A stretch of 64,000 nt of DNA, from positions 1,417,001-1,481,000 of the forward strand of contig NZ_CP073721.1 in NCBI RefSeq assembly GCF_025264685.1, in the 5' to 3' direction. Position 1 is the first letter of the stretch. The number at the start of each line of letters is the position of its first letter. Below, piece after piece: positions 8,184 through 17,318 of this stretch. A program made the translations under genes and the position numbers. The DNA is from Dactylosporangium roseum. Its GTDB lineage: Bacteria > Actinomycetota > Actinomycetes > Mycobacteriales > Micromonosporaceae. The notes under the pieces are model-generated. The model was not told where the DNA came from. It ran no database searches and saw only the letters and a program-made list of their open reading frames with translations.

Positions 8184-9533
8184 CTACCGGTCGCGGAACC
8201 GGTTGATGGCGTCGGCGTGGCGGGCGCGGAACTCGGGATCCCGCACGCCGAGACCCTCCGCGGGAGCCAGGCCGAGCACGCCGACCTTGCCCTGGTGCGT
8301 GTTGCGGTGGACGTCGTAGGTCGCCTGCCCGGTCTGCTCCAGGGAGTAGGTGCGCGAGAGCGTCGGGTGGATCCGTCCGCGCGCGATGAGCCGGTTGGCC
8401 TCCCACGCCTCACGGTAGTTCGCGAAGTGGCTGCCGACGATGCGTTTGAGGTTCATCCAGAGGTACCGGTTGTCGTACTGGTGCAGGTAGCCGGACGTGG
8501 AGGCACACGTGACGATCGTGCCGCCGCGCTTGGCGACGTAGACGCTCACGCCGAACGTCTCCCGGCCCGGGTGCTCGAACACGATGTCGGGATCCTCGCC
8601 ACCGGTCAGCGAGCGGATCTCCGCGCCGAAGCGGCGCCACTCGGCGACGTCCTGCGTCTGCTCGTCCTTCCAGAACTGATACCCCGACCGGTCGATCACC
8701 AGCTCGGCGCCCATGCTGCGGCACAGCGCGGCCTTCTCCGGGCTGGACACGACACACACGGGCGTGGCGCCGCCGTTGAGGGCGAACTGGACCGCATACG
8801 AGCCGAGGCCGCCGGACGCGCCCCAGATGAGCACGGTGTCACCCTGCTTCATCTGTGCGCCGTGGTGGGAGACGAGCTGCCGGTAGGCGGTCGAGTTGAC
8901 CAGCCCGGGGCAGGCCGCCTCCTCCCAGGACAGGTGCGCGGGCTTGGGCATGAGCTGGTTGGCCTTCACGAGCGCCAGCTCGGCGAGCCCGCCGAAGTTC
9001 GTCTCGAAGCCCCAGATGCGCTGCTGCGGGTCGAGCATCGTGTCGTCGTGCCCGGCCGCGTCCTCCAGCTCCACGCTGAGGCAGTGCGCGACCACCTCGT
9101 CGCCGGGCTTCCACTTGCTCACCCCCGGTCCCACCCGCAGGACGACGCCGGCCGCGTCCGAGCCGACGACGTGGTACGGCAGGTCGTGACGTTTGCTGAG
9201 GTCGCTCTGGTTCCCGTACCGCCGCAGGAACCCGAACGTCGAAACAGGCTCGAAGACCGAGGTCCAGACGGTGTTGTAGTTGATCGCGCTGCCCATCACC
9301 GCGATGAGCGCCTCACCCGGTCCGACGGCCGGTGTCGCGACCTCCTGGACGTGCAAGGACTTGCGCGGGTCCTTGTCGCGGGTGGCCAGGCCGGCGAACA
9401 TCTCGGCCTCGTCGGCCCGGACCACCACGCCCCGGTAGCTGTCGGGCACCGGCAGGTCCGCCACGGCGCGGAGCTCGGCCGCGGGGTCGGTGGCCCCTTC
9501 CGCCTGCATGATCGCGTCGAGGATGTGCTGCAC
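8184..9533 (-). CDS. ccr: Crotonyl-CoA carboxylase/reductase
   Basis: 449 residues, an NADPH-dependent medium-chain reductase that reductively carboxylates crotonyl-CoA to ethylmalonyl-CoA, or reduces it to butyryl-CoA without CO2. GTG 9533 is chosen because GGAG lies 8 bases upstream and the translation then starts MQHILDAI as in Streptomyces Ccr; an in-frame ATG at 9620 lacks support. The Rossmann motif is WGASGGLGSYAVQFAL. Residues reported to hold CO2 in the family are present: Asn in INYNTVW, Phe-Glu in WGFETNFGG, and His in GSHFANYREAW. So carboxylation, and not just reduction, is expected. It acts with the nearby epimerase, thiolase and icmA in supplying ethylmalonyl-, methylmalonyl- and butyryl-CoA units. 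Confidence 0.95.
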   Translation of the reverse strand: MQHILDAIMQAEGATDPAAELRAVADLPVPDSYRGVVVRADEAEMFAGLATRDKDPRKSLHVQEVATPAVGPGEALIAVMGSAINYNTVWTSVFEPVSTFGFLRRYGNQSDLSKRHDLPYHVVGSDAAGVVLRVGPGVSKWKPGDEVVAHCLSVELEDAAGHDDTMLDPQQRIWGFETNFGGLAELALVKANQLMPKPAHLSWEEAACPGLVNSTAYRQLVSHHGAQMKQGDTVLIWGASGGLGSYAVQFALNGGATPVCVVSSPEKAALCRSMGAELVIDRSGYQFWKDEQTQDVAEWRRFGAEIRSLTGGEDPDIVFEHPGRETFGVSVYVAKRGGTIVTCASTSGYLHQYDNRYLWMNLKRIVGSHFANYREAWEANRLIARGRIHPTLSRTYSLEQTGQATYDVHRNTHQGKVGVLGLAPAEGLGVRDPEFRARHADAINRFRDR

Positions 9534-9640
9534 CGCTACGTCTCCTAACGTCCACGATTTCCAAGGGAAGCGTCGCCGGAGGAACAGGGGGACGACTATG
9601 GGGAACGGCGACACATTCACGTGCGCCGAGGCGGAGGTTA

Positions 9641-9656
9641 CTGAACGGTAGCTAAA
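9641..9656 (-). promoter_or_regulatory. Candidate operator upstream of ccr (copy A of a shared 16-mer)
   Basis: On the minus strand the site reads TTTAGCTACCGTTCAG. It matches 13 of 16 bases of the icmA-upstream site and 11 of 16 of the mce/thiolase site, with the GTTCAG end invariant. It lies 108 bases before the ccr start. The imperfect palindromic form suggests a dimeric repressor such as a TetR-family acyl-CoA regulator. That is inference; no such regulator gene is in the window. Confidence 0.5.
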
Positions 9657-9693
9657 TCAGGAACCGGCCTGTGAAGAACTCCACTGGCCCGCT

Positions 9694-10170
9694 TCAGCCG
9701 TCCTCGCGTGAATCTGCGCGGCAAGGCTCCACCAGCTCCACGAGCACGCCGCCGGCGTCTCTCGGGTGCACGAAGTTGATGCGCGAGTCGGAGGTGCCAC
9801 GGCGGGGCGTGTCATACAGCAGCCGTACCCCGCGCTCGCGCAATGAAGCGCACGCGGCGTCGACATCCTCCACGGTGTAGGCCAACTGTTGTACGCCGGG
9901 ACCGTTGCGGTCCAGGAACTTGGCGATCGTCGACGAGGGTGACAGCGGTGCGAGCAGTTGCAGGCAGCCGCCTTCGGTGGAGGGTCCGACGGACAGCATG
10001 GCCTCGCGGACGCCCTGCTCCTCGTTGACCTCTTCGTGCACGCAGCGCATGCCGAAGACCCGTGCGTAGAACTCGATCGCTGCGTCAAGATCCGCGACCG
10101 CGATGCCGACGTGGTCGATCCGCAGGATGCCGATCGGTGAGATATCCAACTTCTGATCCGAGGTCTCCAT
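9694..10170 (-). CDS. mce: Methylmalonyl-CoA epimerase (VOC fold)
   Basis: 158 residues, two betaalphabetabetabeta modules of the vicinal-oxygen-chelate superfamily. LRIDHVGIAVADLDAAIEFY opens the protein with the first metal ligand His. EVNEEQGVREAMLSVG is the epimerase-specific segment, and GVLVELVE carries the C-terminal ligand Glu. The family segment usually written GVHHIAF is GVQQLAYTV here, so the two histidines are glutamines. It interconverts (2R)- and (2S)-methylmalonyl-CoA, and in this class possibly ethylmalonyl-CoA. It is divergent from the thiolase with a 73-base shared promoter region holding a candidate operator. The neighbouring ccr, meaB and icmA support the assignment. Confidence 0.9.
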   Translation of the reverse strand: METSDQKLDISPIGILRIDHVGIAVADLDAAIEFYARVFGMRCVHEEVNEEQGVREAMLSVGPSTEGGCLQLLAPLSPSSTIAKFLDRNGPGVQQLAYTVEDVDAACASLRERGVRLLYDTPRRGTSDSRINFVHPRDAGGVLVELVEPCRADSREDG

Positions 10171-10184
10171 GGCGATAGTCTGAA

Positions 10185-10200
10185 CTGATCCATCGTTCAG
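10185..10200 (+). promoter_or_regulatory. Candidate operator between mce and the thiolase (copy B)
   Basis: CTGATCCATCGTTCAG, an imperfect palindrome, sits 15 bases before the mce start and 43 bases before the thiolase start, so one bound protein could control both divergent genes. It overlaps a second inverted repeat, CTGAAC (10180-10185) with GTTCAG (10195-10200). It matches the icmA-upstream site at 13 of 16 bases. Confidence 0.5.
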
Positions 10201-10243
10201 GTCGCAACGCGGCTGCTGTGAACCATCTCTCGGAGGCCACCCG

Positions 10244-11431
10244 ATGACTCAGTCGGTGATTGTCAACGGCGCCCGCACGCCGATGGGGCGACTGCTCGGC
10301 GCGCTCAAGGACTTCCCGGCCACCAAGCTGGGCGAGATCGCGATCAAGGCGGCGCTCGAGCGCTCCGGCGTCGCGCCTGACCAAGTGCAGTATGTGATCA
10401 TGGGGCAGGTGCTCCAGGCCGGGGCCAGCCAGATGCCCGCCCGCCAGGCGGCCGTCGGCGCGGGCATCCCGATGAGTGTGCCGGCCCTCACCATCAACAA
10501 GGTATGCCTGTCGGGCCTCGACGCGATCGCGCTCGCCGACCAGCTCATCCGGGCAGGTGAGTTCGACATCGTGGTCGCGGGCGGCATGGAGTCGATGACC
10601 AACGCGCCGCACCTGCTGCTCAACCAGCGGCAGGGGTACAAGTACGGCGACGTGGTGGTCAAGGACCACATGGCCCTCGACGGGCTCACCGACGTCTTCG
10701 ACCAGGTGTCGATGGGCGAGTCGACCGAGCGGCACGTCGCCCGACTCGGCATCACCCGCGAGGCGCAGGACGCGTTCGGCGCCGCGAGCCACCAGAAGGC
10801 CGCCGCCGCCCAGAAGAACGGCCACTTCGCCGAGGAGATCGTCCCGGTGGAGATCCCGCAGCGGAAGGGCGACCCGCTGCTGGTGACCGACGACGAGCAG
10901 ATCCGGCCGGAGACGACCGCCGAGACGCTCGCCAAGCTCCGGCCGGCCTTCACCAAGGACGGCACCATCACCGCCGCCACCTCCTCGCCGATCTCCGACG
11001 GCGCCTGCGCCGTTGTCGTGATGAGCCGTCGGAAGGCCGAGGAGCTGGGGCTCACCTGGCTCGCCGAGATCGGCGCGCACGGCAACGTCGCCGGCCCGGA
11101 CAACTCGCTGACCAGCCAGCCGTCCAACGCGATCAAGCACGCGCTCACCAAGGCCGGGCTCACCACCGACGACCTCGACCTGGTCGAGATCAACGAGGCG
11201 TTCGCCGCCGTGGGCGTGCAGTCGACCGCCGACCTCGGCGTCGACCCGGCGATCGTCAACGTCAACGGCGGGGCCATCGCGCTCGGCCACCCGATCGGCA
11301 TGAGCGGTGCCCGGCTCGCCCTCACGCTCGCCTTGGAGCTGCGTCGCCGCGGCGGCGGGCTCGGCGCGGCCGCGCTGTGCGGTGGCGGCGGCCAGGGTGA
11401 CGCGCTGCTGCTGCGGGTCCCCAAGCAGTGA
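10244..11431 (+). CDS. Acetyl-CoA C-acetyltransferase (thiolase)
   Basis: 395 residues, the full length for a biosynthetic-type thiolase. The nucleophile is C88 in [12 protein letters not shown]. The other active-site blocks are [21 protein letters not shown] (His about residue 349) and [11 protein letters not shown], which carries the second cysteine. It condenses two acetyl-CoA to acetoacetyl-CoA or runs in reverse. ATG 10244 follows CTCGGAGG. Its stop overlaps the meaB start in GTGA, so the two are translationally coupled, and it shares a divergent control region with mce. The product would feed crotonyl-CoA to the nearby carboxylase/reductase. Confidence 0.93.
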   Translation: MTQSVIVNGARTPMGRLLGALKDFPATKLGEIAIKAALERSGVAPDQVQYVIMGQVLQAGASQMPARQAAVGAGIPMSVPALTINKVCLSGLDAIALADQLIRAGEFDIVVAGGMESMTNAPHLLLNQRQGYKYGDVVVKDHMALDGLTDVFDQVSMGESTERHVARLGITREAQDAFGAASHQKAAAAQKNGHFAEEIVPVEIPQRKGDPLLVTDDEQIRPETTAETLAKLRPAFTKDGTITAATSSPISDGACAVVVMSRRKAEELGLTWLAEIGAHGNVAGPDNSLTSQPSNAIKHALTKAGLTTDDLDLVEINEAFAAVGVQSTADLGVDPAIVNVNGGAIALGHPIGMSGARLALTLALELRRRGGGLGAAALCGGGGQGDALLLRVPKQ

Positions 11432-12408
11432 CGGTCCGCCGCTCCCGAGACGTGTCGTCGCTCGTCGAGAGCGCCCGCGACGGCGACCCCCGGGCGGTGG
11501 CACGGCTGATCACGCTGGTGGAGGACGGCGACGAGGTGCTGCCGCGGCTTGCGGCGGCCCTCGCGCCGCACACCGGTGACGCGCGGGTCATCGGCCTCAC
11601 CGGCGCGCCCGGCGTCGGCAAGTCCACCACGACCAACGAGCTGGTCCGGGCCTTCCGCAAGGCCGGACGGCGGGTCGGGGTGCTCGCCGTCGACCCCTCC
11701 AGCCCGTTCACCGGGGGTGCGATCCTCGGCGACCGCGTCCGCATGCAGGACCACGCCACCGACCCGGGCGTCTACATCCGCTCCATGTCCAGCCGCGGCC
11801 ACCTCGGCGGGCTCTCCGCGGCCACCCCGCAGGCGGCACGGGTGCTCGAAGGGGCGGGCTGCGACCCGGTCGTCGTGGAGACGGTCGGCGTCGGGCAGGC
11901 CGAGGTGGAGATCGCCGGCCTCGCCGACACCACGCTGGTCCTGCTCGCACCCGGGATGGGCGACGCGATCCAGGCCGCCAAGGCCGGCGTGCTCGAGATC
12001 GCCGACATCTTTGTCGTGAACAAGGCCGACCGCGACGGCGCCGACGCCACGTACCGCGACATCCAGGGCATGATCGGCCTCGGCGAGCGCGCACCGGGGC
12101 AGTGGCGGCCCCGGGTCGTGCGCTGCGTCGCGGCCCGCGCCGAGGGCATCGACGACGTCGTGGCCGCGATCGACGAGCACCGCGAGCACCTGGAGCGCTC
12201 GGGCGAGCTGCGCCGGCGGCGCGAGCGGCGGGCCGCGGCGGAGGTCGAGGCGATCGCGCTGGGCACCCTCCGCGCCCGCATGAAAGACCTTCGCAGCGGC
12301 ACCGAACTGCACTCCCTCGCTACGGAAGTAGCGCACGGTCGACTGGATCCCTACGCAGCGGCAGCGGCCCTGTTGGCTCAACTCGACGCAGGTGGGCGGT
12401 CTGGCTAA
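11428..12408 (+). CDS. meaB: MeaB-type G3E GTPase, chaperone of B12-dependent acyl-CoA mutases
   Basis: 326 residues with a GTG start overlapping the thiolase stop by four bases. The P-loop is [14 protein letters not shown], followed by [22 protein letters not shown] (switch I/Mg2+ site), the switch segment [22 protein letters not shown] (split over about residues 150-170) and the guanine-specificity motif NKAD. It has the helical C-terminal dimerisation arm of MeaB/ArgK proteins. It gates delivery of adenosylcobalamin and protects methylmalonyl-CoA or isobutyryl-CoA mutase from inactivation. The nearest mutase subunit in the window is icmA, 5.8 kb downstream, so it may serve that enzyme, a methylmalonyl-CoA mutase elsewhere, or both. 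Confidence 0.93.
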   Translation: MTVRRSRDVSSLVESARDGDPRAVARLITLVEDGDEVLPRLAAALAPHTGDARVIGLTGAPGVGKSTTTNELVRAFRKAGRRVGVLAVDPSSPFTGGAILGDRVRMQDHATDPGVYIRSMSSRGHLGGLSAATPQAARVLEGAGCDPVVVETVGVGQAEVEIAGLADTTLVLLAPGMGDAIQAAKAGVLEIADIFVVNKADRDGADATYRDIQGMIGLGERAPGQWRPRVVRCVAARAEGIDDVVAAIDEHREHLERSGELRRRRERRAAAEVEAIALGTLRARMKDLRSGTELHSLATEVAHGRLDPYAAAAALLAQLDAGGRSG

Positions 12409-12435
12409 GGTCTGCGCGTCAACCTTTCGTCAGGG

Positions 12436-12490
12436 TCGGTCCGGCCGATCCTGACGGCCCGTGGCAGGCCGTCAGGATCGGCCGGACCGA
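12436..12490. terminator. Perfect 24-bp stem-loop between meaB and the FtsX module
   Basis: Arms 12436-12459 and 12467-12490 are exact inverted repeats of 24 bases (TCGGTCCGGCCGATCCTGAC... on the left) around a 7-base loop. It lies 28 bases after the meaB stop and 27 before the next start. A stem this long and perfect would stop transcription or block 3' exonuclease. There is no T-tract. Confidence 0.6.
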
Positions 12491-12516
12491 GCCTGGGACC
12501 AGCACAGGGGGCTCAC

Positions 12517-15500
12517 TTGACGGCCTGGACCGTCATGTTGCGCGGCATCAGGCACCGGGCCGGCCGGTCGCTCGTGGTCTTCCTCCTCGCCGTCACGGCG
12601 ACCACGGCGGCTGTCCTCGCTCCCGCGTACGGACGTGCCGCGCAGCAGTCGGTGCTCACCGACGGGCTGTCCGCAGCGTCCACCGGCGCGACCGGGCTCA
12701 CGGTCGGCGCCAAGGGCACCGGCGACAGCGCGGCCTTCATGGACCTCGCCGAGATCCGGCGCGCCATGAACACGGCACTCGCCAAGGACAACCGGCTCGC
12801 TGACCGCCTGGACCTGCCGGTGGCCGCCGTCGACACGGAGGTCACCTTCGACGGGACGGGCGCCAAACTCGCCTATCGCGACAACGCCTGCACCCGGCTC
12901 GACATCGACGGGGACTGCCCGGACGGGCCGGGCCAGATCGTCGTCAGCAAGCGCACCGCCGCCGGCCGGAATCTCCGGAAGGGCGACGACCTCACGCTGC
13001 ACCTCGGTCCGGCGGGCGCCGGCCGGGACAAGACCTTCCGGATCACCGGGCTCTACAGCCCGAAGGACGCCGACGCCGCCTACTGGGGCCGCACCGCGTA
13101 CTTCAGCGCGGGGACGGACGGTGCCGGTGAACACGTCGACTCGCTGTTCACGATGACCGAGGAGGACGTCCGCGCCGACGCCGCGGCCACCGTCTCGGCC
13201 CGGCTGGAATACCCGCTGCGCCCCCGCCTGGTGCACCTCGACGACGTCGCCGGGCTGCGCGACGGTCTCCAGCTCCTCGGCGACCGCCTGCGCGGGCAGG
13301 AGCTGGAGGTCACCACGACGCTGCCGGCGGTGCTGCGCGACATCGACGCCGACCAGCGTGCGATCGCCCGCACGGCACCCGTCGTGGCCGTACCGCTGCT
13401 GCTCCTGTGCTGGTTCGTGCTGTTCCTGCTTGTCGCGTCGCTCACGGAGGAGCGTGCGCCCGAGATCGCGCTCGCGAAGTTGCGGGGTTATCCGGCCGGG
13501 CGGGCGGCGCGGTTCGGTCTCGGGGAGGTGCTGCTGCTGACCGCGGCGGCGGTCCCCGTCGGCATCGTCGCCGGACTCGTGCTGGTGCGGGCCGCCGCCG
13601 GCGCGCTCCTCGCGCCCGGCGTGGGCGTCGAGGTGCGCTGGCCGGTGTTCGCCGCGGCCGGCATCGCGTTCGCCGCCGGGCTCGTCGCCGCCGTCCTCGC
13701 CGGCCGCCAGACGCTCGCCAGACCCGTGCTCGGCCTGCTGCGGCGGGTGCCCGAGCGGGGCGGCCGGCGGGCCGGCGTCGCCGAGGGGATCGTCGTGGCG
13801 CTCGCCGCGGCCAGCCTCATCGCCGCCGTCAGCGACCGCGGATCCCCGCTCGCGCTGCTCGCGCCGCCGCTGCTCGCCGTGGTCGCCGGCGTGGCCGCGG
13901 CCCGGCTGCTCAGCCTCTGGTCGGTTGCCCGGCTGCGGATCGCGCGCCGGCGCGGCCGCATCGTCGCGCTGCTGTCCGCGGCCCAGTTGTCCCGCCGCCC
14001 CGCCGGCCAGCGGCTGGTCGTGGTCGTCACCGTCGCCGTGGCGCTGCTGTCGTTCGCCGCGACCGCCTGGGACGTCGCCGCGACCGCCCGGCGCGACACC
14101 GCCGAGGACGCCGTCGGTGCGCAACGGGTGCTGACGGTCAACGCCCAGCACCCGGCCGAGCTCGCCGAAGCGGTCACGAAGGCCGATCCCGGTGGGCATG
14201 CGATGGCGGTCGTACGAGCAAGCCAGCGCTTCGACAACAGCACCGTCGAGCTGCTGGGGGTCCAGGCCGACCGGCTCGCCGGCGTGGCCGTCTGGCGCGG
14301 GCACTCCCGCGAACAGGTGGCCGAGATCGCGGGGCGCCTGCACCCGACCGCCGCCGACCCGCTGCGGCTCGGCAAGGACCTCAGCGCCGAGGTGTCCGTC
14401 GAGACGCTGCCGGCCAAGCCCGCGCTGCGCCTCGCCGCGATCGTCGCCGACCCCGGGCAGCCGCCCCGGACGGTGCCGCTGGGCCCGCTGGCCAAGGGCA
14501 TCCGCACCTACCACGCGGTGCTGTCCGGCTGCGTCACCGAGTGCCGGCTGATCGGGCTCGCCGTCGGCCGGGCCGCGGGCGGCAGCGACCCGTTCACGGT
14601 CACCGTCGCGGTGCGCGCGCTCACCACCGACGCCGGCCCGCTGGCGCCCGGCTTCGACCTGGCCGGCCGCTGGCAGGCCCGGCCCGGCGCCGGGAGCGCC
14701 AAGGTGACGGTCCACGCCGGCACGGCCCTCGTCATCGACGTCTCCGGCAGCGACCCGGCCGACGCCGTCGTCGAGCACGTCGACACGCCCGAAGCGCTGC
14801 CCGCCGTCCTCGCCGGTGGCGCGCCGGCCGACGACGCGCGGGCGGCGACGTTCGCACTGCCCGGCTTCTCCGAGCAGCCGCAGCCCTTCACCGTCGCGGC
14901 GCGCACCGACAGCCTGCCCCGGGCCGGGCGGCACGGCGTGCTCTTCGACCTGGACTACGCGACCCGCATGGCCGAGCGCAGCGCCAGCCTCACCGACAAC
15001 GGCGGCCTGCGGTACGAGGTCTGGGCCGGCACCGGCGCACCCGCGGACCTCGACCAGCGGCTCGCCGCGGCGGGGGTGCGGGTGCTGACGAGCGAGACCA
15101 TCGACGGCTACCTGGACCGGCTGGCCCGGCGGGCACCCGCGCTCGGGCTGTGGCTCTACCTGCTGGCCGGGGCCGCGGCGATCCTGCTGGCGATCGGCGT
15201 GGTGCTGCTGACCGCATACGTCGGGGTGCGCGCCCGGCTCTACGAGCTGGCCGCCCTGCGAGTCGCCGGTGTGCGCGCCGGTCAGTTGCGGCGGGCGGTC
15301 TTCCGCGAGCACCGTGCGCTGCTCGGCCTGCCGTTCCTGGTCGGCCTGGCGGCGGGCGTCGCGGGCGCGTTCGTGATGCTTCCGGGCATGCCGCTGGTGA
15401 CCGTCGACGAGCCGACCGGCTCGTTCGCCTTCGAGCCGGGCATGGGCGCCCTCCCGGCGGCCGTCGCCGTCATGGTGGTCGGCCTGTTGCTCGCCGTCCT

Positions 15501-15561
15501 GGTGGTGCTGCGTCTGCTCGGCCGCGCCACCCCGCTGCGGCTCAAGGACGGTGCCCAGTGA
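12517..15561 (+). CDS. Large FtsX-like ABC permease (module A)
   Basis: 1014 residues with TTG start (AGGGGG six bases upstream). One N-terminal membrane helix (about 18-38) is followed by a first outside domain, a membrane block with VVAVPLLLLCWFVLFLLVASLTEE near residue 288 extending to about 505, a second large outside domain (about 520-870), and a C-terminal block of about three helices from residue 876. The TEERAPEIALAKLRG and ARLYELAALRVAGV segments are FtsX-family cytoplasmic loops. Cys pairs C125/C134 and a CVTEC motif in the second outside domain suggest disulfides. It is coupled to two ATPases downstream. The substrate is unknown; such systems drive mechanotransmission or lipid/peptide export at the cell surface. 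Confidence 0.82.
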   Translation: MTAWTVMLRGIRHRAGRSLVVFLLAVTATTAAVLAPAYGRAAQQSVLTDGLSAASTGATGLTVGAKGTGDSAAFMDLAEIRRAMNTALAKDNRLADRLDLPVAAVDTEVTFDGTGAKLAYRDNACTRLDIDGDCPDGPGQIVVSKRTAAGRNLRKGDDLTLHLGPAGAGRDKTFRITGLYSPKDADAAYWGRTAYFSAGTDGAGEHVDSLFTMTEEDVRADAAATVSARLEYPLRPRLVHLDDVAGLRDGLQLLGDRLRGQELEVTTTLPAVLRDIDADQRAIARTAPVVAVPLLLLCWFVLFLLVASLTEERAPEIALAKLRGYPAGRAARFGLGEVLLLTAAAVPVGIVAGLVLVRAAAGALLAPGVGVEVRWPVFAAAGIAFAAGLVAAVLAGRQTLARPVLGLLRRVPERGGRRAGVAEGIVVALAAASLIAAVSDRGSPLALLAPPLLAVVAGVAAARLLSLWSVARLRIARRRGRIVALLSAAQLSRRPAGQRLVVVVTVAVALLSFAATAWDVAATARRDTAEDAVGAQRVLTVNAQHPAELAEAVTKADPGGHAMAVVRASQRFDNSTVELLGVQADRLAGVAVWRGHSREQVAEIAGRLHPTAADPLRLGKDLSAEVSVETLPAKPALRLAAIVADPGQPPRTVPLGPLAKGIRTYHAVLSGCVTECRLIGLAVGRAAGGSDPFTVTVAVRALTTDAGPLAPGFDLAGRWQARPGAGSAKVTVHAGTALVIDVSGSDPADAVVEHVDTPEALPAVLAGGAPADDARAATFALPGFSEQPQPFTVAARTDSLPRAGRHGVLFDLDYATRMAERSASLTDNGGLRYEVWAGTGAPADLDQRLAAAGVRVLTSETIDGYLDRLARRAPALGLWLYLLAGAAAILLAIGVVLLTAYVGVRARLYELAALRVAGVRAGQLRRAVFREHRALLGLPFLVGLAAGVAGAFVMLPGMPLVTVDEPTGSFAFEPGMGALPAAVAVMVVGLLLAVLVVLRLLGRATPLRLKDGAQ

Positions 15562-16448
15562 GCGGTCCGGAGCGGAGCGGAGGCGGCGTGAGCGCAGGCC
15601 TTGCTGTGATGTGCCGGGGGCTGGTGTACATCTACCGGCTCGAGGGATACGACGTCGTCGCCCTGTCCGGCGTCGACCTCGACATCTCGGCCGGGGAGTC
15701 GGTCGCGTTGCTCGGGCCGTCCGGTTCCGGTAAGTCGACGCTGCTGTCGCTGCTCGCCGGGCTGCTCCCACCGTCCGCGGGCCGGCTCACGGTCGGCGAC
15801 CACGACCTGGTCCGGGCCACGCCGGCCGAGTTGCAGACGCTGCGGGCCACGGACGTGGGCGTGGTACTGCAGGGCGCGTCGCGCAACCTCCTGCCGTACC
15901 TGACGGCGGAGCAGAACGTGCGCTTCGCGCAGCGCGGCGTGCCCGCGGAGCGGCGGCGGGAGCTGCCCGATCCGCGTGACGCGCTCGCGATGGTGGGCCT
16001 GACGGGGCGGGGCCGCAACCGGCAGCGCCCGCAGCGACTCTCTCCTGGTGAGCGCCAGCGGTTGGCGCTCGCCGTAGGGCTGGCCGGCCGGCCGGGCCTG
16101 CTGCTCGCGGACGAGCCGACCAGCCAGCTCGACACCCGGGCCCGCGACGAGGTGCTCCTCGCCCTCGACGCGGTGCGTCGCTCGGGCACGACCGTCGTGG
16201 TCGTGACCCACGACCCGGACGTCGGGCTGCGCATGGGGCGCACCGTCACCATCCGCGACGGCAGGGTCGGCGCGGAAGGCAGGCGCGGAGAGGACTACGC
16301 GGTGGTGGGTCGCGACGGTACGGTGCACCTGCCGCAGGAAGCGCTGCGCATGCTGCCGCCGGGCACGCTCGTTGGCATCGAGCCCCAGCCCGACGGCACC
16401 GTGCTGCTGGTGCCGGCCCGTTCGTCCGACGTGGAGGGTGTGCAGTGA
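15558..16448 (+). CDS. ABC transporter ATPase with AbrB-like C-terminal tail (module A)
   Basis: 296 residues. GTG 15558 overlaps the permease stop by four bases; an alternative GTG at 15588 follows GGAGG and would drop a SGPERSGGG leader. Walker A is GPSGSGKST, the signature is the degenerate LSPGERQR, and Walker B is LLLADEPTSQLD. This is the MacB/LolD-type branch that partners FtsX permeases. After the ATPase core, residues about 245-290 (VVGRDGTVHLPQEALRMLPP and the following beta hairpin) resemble the swapped-hairpin AbrB fold, with LP in the centre and PG before the last strands. The tail is shared with the ATPase of module B. Confidence 0.85.
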   Translation: MSGPERSGGGVSAGLAVMCRGLVYIYRLEGYDVVALSGVDLDISAGESVALLGPSGSGKSTLLSLLAGLLPPSAGRLTVGDHDLVRATPAELQTLRATDVGVVLQGASRNLLPYLTAEQNVRFAQRGVPAERRRELPDPRDALAMVGLTGRGRNRQRPQRLSPGERQRLALAVGLAGRPGLLLADEPTSQLDTRARDEVLLALDAVRRSGTTVVVVTHDPDVGLRMGRTVTIRDGRVGAEGRRGEDYAVVGRDGTVHLPQEALRMLPPGTLVGIEPQPDGTVLLVPARSSDVEGVQ

Positions 16449-17095
16449 AGACGTTGACGGTCGACGGCGTGACCGTGGCCTACGAGCGGGACCATCCCGT
16501 CCTGCGTGACGTGTCCGTCGTCGTGTCACCGGGGCAGATCCTCGCCGTCACCGGACCGTCCGGCGCGGGCAAGACGACGCTGCTGTGGGCGATGGCGGGC
16601 CTGTTGCGCCCGGCCGTCGGGGCGGTGTCGGTCGACAACACGCCGCTGCGCGACCGCGACCACGCGGTCGCCGAGCGGGTCGTGCTCATCCCGCAGGACA
16701 ACGGCCTCGCCGCGATCCTCACCGCGCAGGAGAACATCCAGGTCGCGATGATCGCCGGCGGCGCCGCACCGGCCGACGCCCGCCGGGCGACGGTGTCGTC
16801 GCTGGAGCGCCTGGGCCTGGCCGGCCAGGCCGACCAGTTGGTCGAGGAGCTTTCCGGCGGCCAGCAGCAGCGCACCGCGATCGCCCGGGGCCTGGCCCTG
16901 CACGGCGAGGTGGTCCTGGCCGACGAGGTGACCAGCGAGCTGGACGCGACGAACCGCCAGCGGGTCATGGAGATCCTCCAGGAGGAGGCCCGCCGCGGCG
17001 CCGCGGTCGTCTTCGCCACCCACGACCCGGAGGCCGCGGCCGCCTGCGACCGCGAGTTGCACCTCTCCGACGGCGCCGCCGAACTGATCCGCTGA
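16445..17095 (+). CDS. ABC transporter ATPase, second nucleotide-binding subunit of module A
   Basis: 216 residues, GTG overlapping the previous stop by four bases. Walker A is GPSGAGKTT, the signature is a full LSGGQQQR, Walker B is VVLADEVTSELD and the H-loop is ATHDPE. It lacks the C-terminal tail of its neighbour. Module A therefore has one permease and two unlike ATPases, one with a canonical and one with a degenerate signature, which fits an asymmetric heterodimer. This could equally be an ATPase for a permease elsewhere, but the tight overlap argues for one complex. Confidence 0.85.
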   Translation: MKTLTVDGVTVAYERDHPVLRDVSVVVSPGQILAVTGPSGAGKTTLLWAMAGLLRPAVGAVSVDNTPLRDRDHAVAERVVLIPQDNGLAAILTAQENIQVAMIAGGAAPADARRATVSSLERLGLAGQADQLVEELSGGQQQRTAIARGLALHGEVVLADEVTSELDATNRQRVMEILQEEARRGAAVVFATHDPEAAAACDRELHLSDGAAELIR

Positions 17096-17116
17096 CCGCT
17101 CGCCCGAACACGGCGG

Positions 17117-17140
17117 ACCCGCACCGCTCGGAGTGCGGGT
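17117..17140 (+). terminator. Hairpin after FtsX module A
   Basis: ACCCGCAC (17117-17124) pairs perfectly with GTGCGGGT (17133-17140) over an 8-base loop, 22 bases past the ATPase stop. There is no T-tract. Confidence 0.45.
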
Positions 17141-17318
17141 GCGCCGCTCGACGCCGACCGGTGCACGGATGGTCGTCGCGGCCCTCTCGAGCGCCGTTGC
17201 GGGATTGCTCCGGGTAGCGGGGCGGACCGTAAGTCGGGGTGTTCGGGGGAGTCCCTTGCCTGGCGGGCCGCGAGTACGCTCGGCGCGGCCTGAGAACAGG
17301 GACAGGGGAGAAGCAGAC

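Noticed and set aside
13407..15557. Plus-strand frame that runs open for 717 codons before the module A ATPase
   Set aside because: Only the part from 15558 resembles a protein (ATPase motifs); the upstream part is an Arg/Gly/Pro-rich shadow overlapping the permease.
12472..15771. Very long open frame (about 1100 codons) on the minus strand across the module A permease
   Set aside because: It is antisense to a permease with clear FtsX motifs and membrane pattern; its translation is low-complexity Arg/Gly/Ala/Asp sequence, the usual shadow of GC-rich codons.
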